From the NCBI GenBank assembly GCA_020631315.1, contig JAHDHM010000137.1, positions 1 to 8,423 of the forward strand: a stretch of DNA of 8,423 bases, read 5' to 3'. The stretch is from Acidimicrobiales bacterium (GTDB lineage: Bacteria > Actinomycetota > Acidimicrobiia > Acidimicrobiales > Poriferisodaliceae). The notes beneath the pieces are model-generated. The model searched no databases. It was given only the letters and a program-made list of their open reading frames with translations, and was not told the origin of the DNA. The position numbers were made by a program, and so were the translations under genes. Shown one piece after another: positions 6,535 to 8,423 of the stretch. Position 1 is the stretch's first letter; the number at the start of each line of letters is the position of its first letter.

Positions 6535-7167
6535 CTACTTCGTGCCGTAGATGCGATCGCCCGCGTCACCGAGGCCGGGAACGATGTAGCCGACCTCGTT
6601 CAGATGGCTGTCGACGGCGGCCGTGAGGATGGGCACGTCGGGGTGTGCCTCCTGCAACGCAGCGATGCCTTCCGGAGCGGCCAGCAGGCACACGAAGCGG
6701 AGCGACCGCGGGTTCAGCGACGCGATCTTGTCGAGCGCAGCGATGGCGGAGTTGCCCGTCGCGAGCATCGGGTCGGCGACGATGACGTCGCGCTGCTCCA
6801 TCTCCGACGGGACCTTGAAGTAGTACTCGACGGCCTCGAGGGTGTCGTGGTCCCGGTAGAGCCCGACGTGGCCGACGCGGGCGCTCGGCACGGCCTGCAA
6901 CATGCCGTCGACCAAGCCGTTGCCGGCCCGCAGGATCGAGATGAAGCACAGCTTCTTGCCCTCGATCGTCGGCGCCATCATTGTTGCCATCGGGGTCTGG
7001 ATCTCGGTCGTCGTGATCGGCAGATCACGCGTCGCCTCGTAGGCGAGGAACGTGCCGATCTCGTGGAGCAGCGTCCGGAACTTGTGCGTGCTGGTGGCCA
7101 CGTCACGCATGACCGAGAGCTTGTGCTGGACCAGAGGGTGATCGACGACCGTGACGGGTGCTGGCAT
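6535..7167 (-). CDS. upp: Uracil phosphoribosyltransferase
   Basis: A 210-residue enzyme that converts uracil and PRPP to UMP and pyrophosphate (pyrimidine salvage, cytosol). The full set of Upp signatures is present: [15 protein letters not shown] (76-90), [16 protein letters not shown] (105-120), the PRPP-binding loop DPMLATGNS (132-140), LLAAPEGI (161-168) and the uracil-binding C-terminal block [18 protein letters not shown] (193-210). Length is that of ordinary Upp. It is the first gene of the leftward cluster and is transcribed away from ADA2 across a 50-bp gap. The ATG at 7167 has no Shine-Dalgarno; the first codons match the family's N terminus ([17 protein letters not shown]). Uracil released by the nucleoside hydrolase in this locus would be a natural substrate. 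Confidence 0.97.
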   Translation of the reverse strand: MPAPVTVVDHPLVQHKLSVMRDVATSTHKFRTLLHEIGTFLAYEATRDLPITTTEIQTPMATMMAPTIEGKKLCFISILRAGNGLVDGMLQAVPSARVGHVGLYRDHDTLEAVEYYFKVPSEMEQRDVIVADPMLATGNSAIAALDKIASLNPRSLRFVCLLAAPEGIAALQEAHPDVPILTAAVDSHLNEVGYIVPGLGDAGDRIYGTK

Positions 7168-7179
7168 GTGGCGATGTTC

Positions 7180-7192
7180 TCACACCCTGTGA
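7180..7192. promoter_or_regulatory. Candidate operator: TCACA-N3-TGTGA inverted repeat
   Basis: TCACA (7180-7184), a CCC spacer and TGTGA (7188-7192) form a perfect 5-bp inverted repeat in the middle of the divergent promoter region. It lies 15 bp upstream of the proposed ADA2 -10 box and 13 bp upstream of the upp start. The half-sites face inward, opposite to the TGTGA-N6-TCACA order of Crp sites, so it is not a standard Crp box. A shared regulator could bind here, but a 5-bp palindrome can also occur by chance. Confidence 0.35.
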
Positions 7193-7206
7193 ACAGTGCC
7201 CTCGGT

Positions 7207-7212
7207 TAGCAT
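7207..7212 (+). promoter_or_regulatory. Candidate -10 box for a leaderless ADA2 transcript
   Basis: TAGCAT fits the actinobacterial -10 consensus TANNNT and ends 5 nt before the ADA2 ATG. That places the expected transcription start at or next to the A of the start codon, the geometry of leaderless mRNAs common in actinobacteria. The absence of any Shine-Dalgarno before this ATG agrees. Confidence 0.5.
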
Positions 7213-7217
7213 TTCGT

Positions 7218-8297
7218 ATGTCGCTGAACGAGGAACTGATCCGCACACTGCCGAAGGTGCTGCTCCACGATCACCTCGATGGCGGGGTTCGGCCCCAGAC
7301 CATCATCGACCTCGCTCCCGAGAACGGGTACGACCGTCTCCCGACGACTGATCCGGACGATCTGGCGGCGTGGGTGCAGCGTGGCGCCAACCGTCTCGAC
7401 CTCGTGCTGTACCTCGAGACCTTCGCCCACACCGTCGGGGTGATGCAGACCCCCGACTCGCTCGAGCGGGTCGCCTACGAGTGCGGCGTCGACCTCGCCG
7501 CCGACGGCGTCGTCTACGCCGAGGTCCGGTTCGCACCTGAACTCCACACGGAGAAGGGACTGACGCTCGACGAGGTCGTCGTCGCCGTGACCCGTGGCTT
7601 CCAGCGCGCCATGTCCGAGACGGGCATCATCATCGGCACGCTCTGCACGGCCATGCGGCACCAGGCCCGATCGCTCGAGATCGCCGAGCTGGCCGTGCGC
7701 CACCGTGACCTCGGCGTGGTCGGCTTTGACATCGCCGGCGCCGAGGCGGGCAACCCGCCGACCCGCCATCTGGACGCGTTCCAGTACATCCAGCGGGAGA
7801 ACTTCCACTTCACCATCCACGCGGGCGAGGCCTACGGTCCGCCGTCCATCTGGGAAGCCGTCCAGTACTGCGGTGCCGAACGTCTCGGCCACGGCGTGCG
7901 CATCGTCGACGACATGGTCATTCGCCCTGACGGCGAGGTCGAGCTCGGCCGGCTGGCGTCGTACATCCGCGACCGACGCATCCCGCTCGAGGTCTGCCCG
8001 TCCTCCAACGTGCACACCGGCGCTGCCGCCTCGTTCGAGGAGCACCCGATCGACCTGCTGAAGCGTCTGCGTTACCGGGTCACGCTCAACACCGACAACC
8101 GGTTGATGAGCAACGTGACGATGACCAGCGAGATGAACAGCCTCGTCGAGGCGTTCGACTACGACCTCTCCGATCTCCAGTGGCTCACAGTGAACGCCAT
8201 GAAGTCCAGCTTCTGGCCGTTCGACGACCGTCTGCGGATCATCAACGACCTCATCAAGCCCGGCTACGCCGCGGCGATCGCCGGTCAGCCGCGCTGA
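7218..8297 (+). CDS. add: Adenosine deaminase (canonical copy, ADA2)
   Basis: A 359-residue cytosolic enzyme that hydrolyses adenosine or deoxyadenosine to inosine or deoxyinosine plus ammonia. All expected motifs are intact: His17/His19 in [12 protein letters not shown], the substrate loop [10 protein letters not shown] (169-178), His201 and the catalytic Glu204 in [10 protein letters not shown], His225 in [22 protein letters not shown] (258-270) and Asp293 in [13 protein letters not shown] instead of NTDD, and HDH at the N terminus, are as I remember them in mycobacterial Add, which this copy follows closely through its C-terminal [14 protein letters not shown] block. The ATG at 7218 is chosen because the family N terminus starts here and a -10-like box ends 5 nt upstream; the frame is open further upstream without homology. 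A PfkB kinase gene follows after 4 nt. It is paralogous to ADA1 at 1572-2642. Confidence 0.95.
   Translation: MSLNEELIRTLPKVLLHDHLDGGVRPQTIIDLAPENGYDRLPTTDPDDLAAWVQRGANRLDLVLYLETFAHTVGVMQTPDSLERVAYECGVDLAADGVVYAEVRFAPELHTEKGLTLDEVVVAVTRGFQRAMSETGIIIGTLCTAMRHQARSLEIAELAVRHRDLGVVGFDIAGAEAGNPPTRHLDAFQYIQRENFHFTIHAGEAYGPPSIWEAVQYCGAERLGHGVRIVDDMVIRPDGEVELGRLASYIRDRRIPLEVCPSSNVHTGAAASFEEHPIDLLKRLRYRVTLNTDNRLMSNVTMTSEMNSLVEAFDYDLSDLQWLTVNAMKSSFWPFDDRLRIINDLIKPGYAAAIAGQPR
8086..8111 (+). repeat. 26-bp exact direct repeat, copy 2 (inside ADA2)
   Basis: Second copy of the 26-base identity found at 2452-2477, again over the NTDNRLMS codons. The two copies are in direct orientation about 5.6 kb apart, so recombination between them would remove everything from ADA1's 3' end to ADA2's 3' end and leave a chimeric deaminase. 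Confidence 0.7.
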
Positions 8298-8301
8298 TCG
8301 G

Positions 8302-8423
8302 GTGGGCGAGTCCGTACCGCTGATCGTCACGGTCGGCGATCTCATCACCGACGTCGTCGTCGACCTCGACGCGCAGTTCCGGGTCGGTACCGACACTGCG
8401 GCGTCGATCGTGCGACGTCGAGG
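8302..8423 (+). CDS. PfkB-family carbohydrate/nucleoside kinase, N-terminal fragment
   Basis: Forty codons are visible from the GTG at 8302 before the window ends. The product opens MGESVPLIVTVGDLITDVVV and continues with a GTDTAASIVRRRG segment. This is the first beta strand and Gly-Asp substrate-binding motif of the ribokinase/PfkB fold, followed by the region leading to the usual GG-x-AxN motif, which is cut off. The enzyme should phosphorylate a sugar or nucleoside with ATP. It begins 4 nt after the ADA2 stop, so the two are likely cotranscribed. In this setting ribokinase, adenosine kinase or pseudouridine kinase are all reasonable; I recall PfkB kinases with this type of N terminus beside pseudouridine-5'-phosphate glycosidase in actinobacteria. 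The fragment is too short to choose. No Shine-Dalgarno is seen. Confidence 0.75.
   Translation, partial: MGESVPLIVTVGDLITDVVVDLDAQFRVGTDTAASIVRRR

Larger units (their letters stand above)
7168..7217. promoter_or_regulatory. 50-bp divergent promoter region between upp and ADA2
   Basis: The two start codons (upp at 7167 on minus, ADA2 at 7218 on plus) face away from each other with 50 bp between them, so both promoters must be here or inside the genes. The space holds a TAGCAT element next to ADA2 and an inverted repeat near the middle. On the minus strand GAACAT lies at -12 to -7 from the upp ATG, a weak fit to TANNNT that lacks the first T. No convincing -35 is visible on either strand. Confidence 0.55.

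Noticed and set aside
6525..6569. Longer PhyH start at GTG 6569
   Set aside because: It overlaps upp by 35 bp, and the added residues are upstream of the typical family N terminus; ATG 6524 fits better.
5763..6626. 287-residue plus-strand frame opposite the PhyH gene
   Set aside because: Val/Gly-rich shadow of a gene with an intact iron-binding triad; no independent support.
7180..7192. Crp-type operator reading of TCACA-N3-TGTGA
   Set aside because: The half-sites are in the opposite order and spacing to a Crp site (TGTGA-N6-TCACA); kept only as a generic inverted repeat.
6523..7209. 228-residue plus-strand frame opposite upp
   Set aside because: Upp is certain on the other strand; this frame has no recognisable motif and ends inside the divergent promoter region.
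7206..8396. 396-residue minus-strand frame opposite ADA2 and the PfkB start
   Set aside because: The longest shadow frame, but it has no domain and runs against two genes with clear motifs.

Overview
The window is a gene-dense, high-GC stretch (roughly two thirds G+C by eye) with short or overlapping gene junctions and no insertion sequence, tRNA, rRNA or CRISPR array. The adenosine deaminase at the right end and the uracil phosphoribosyltransferase closely resemble what I remember of actinobacterial (mycobacterial-type) proteins, and the permease has the long C-terminal tail I associate with actinobacteria. The source is most likely an actinomycete. An Acidimicrobiia-like lineage is possible, but I cannot prove it from sequence alone.

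Region 1 (1-3921, + strand) is a tightly packed nucleoside uptake and breakdown operon. It holds the 3' part of a nucleoside ABC-transporter permease, an inosine/uridine-type nucleoside hydrolase, a divergent adenosine deaminase paralogue (called ADA1 here) and a COG0402-type amidohydrolase (aminohydrolase/deaminase). The junctions are 1 nt, a 4-nt ATGA overlap and 4 nt, so translational coupling is likely.

Region 2 (3944-7167, - strand) converges on region 1 with only 22 bp between the ends. In transcription order it holds upp (uracil phosphoribosyltransferase), a phytanoyl-CoA-dioxygenase-family Fe(II)/2-oxoglutarate enzyme, a monomeric-sarcosine-oxidase-like FAD enzyme and a DUF1203 protein. 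A 69-bp gap with two small inverted repeats precedes the last gene.

Region 3 (7168-8423) starts with a 50-bp divergent promoter region between upp and a second, canonical adenosine deaminase (ADA2). ADA2 is followed after 4 nt by the first 40 codons of a PfkB-family sugar/nucleoside kinase, which runs off the window.

Taken together, this is a nucleoside salvage locus. Nucleosides are imported, adenosine is deaminated, inosine or uridine is hydrolysed to base plus ribose, a purine-like base or nucleoside may be deaminated by the amidohydrolase, uracil is returned to UMP by Upp, and a PfkB kinase may phosphorylate a sugar or nucleoside. The surprises are two adenosine deaminases about 5.6 kb apart, one with altered active-site motifs, and two oxidative enzymes (2-oxoglutarate dioxygenase and amine oxidase) placed directly behind upp. 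One testable idea is that the locus also handles modified nucleosides from RNA turnover. That is inference, not something the sequence shows.
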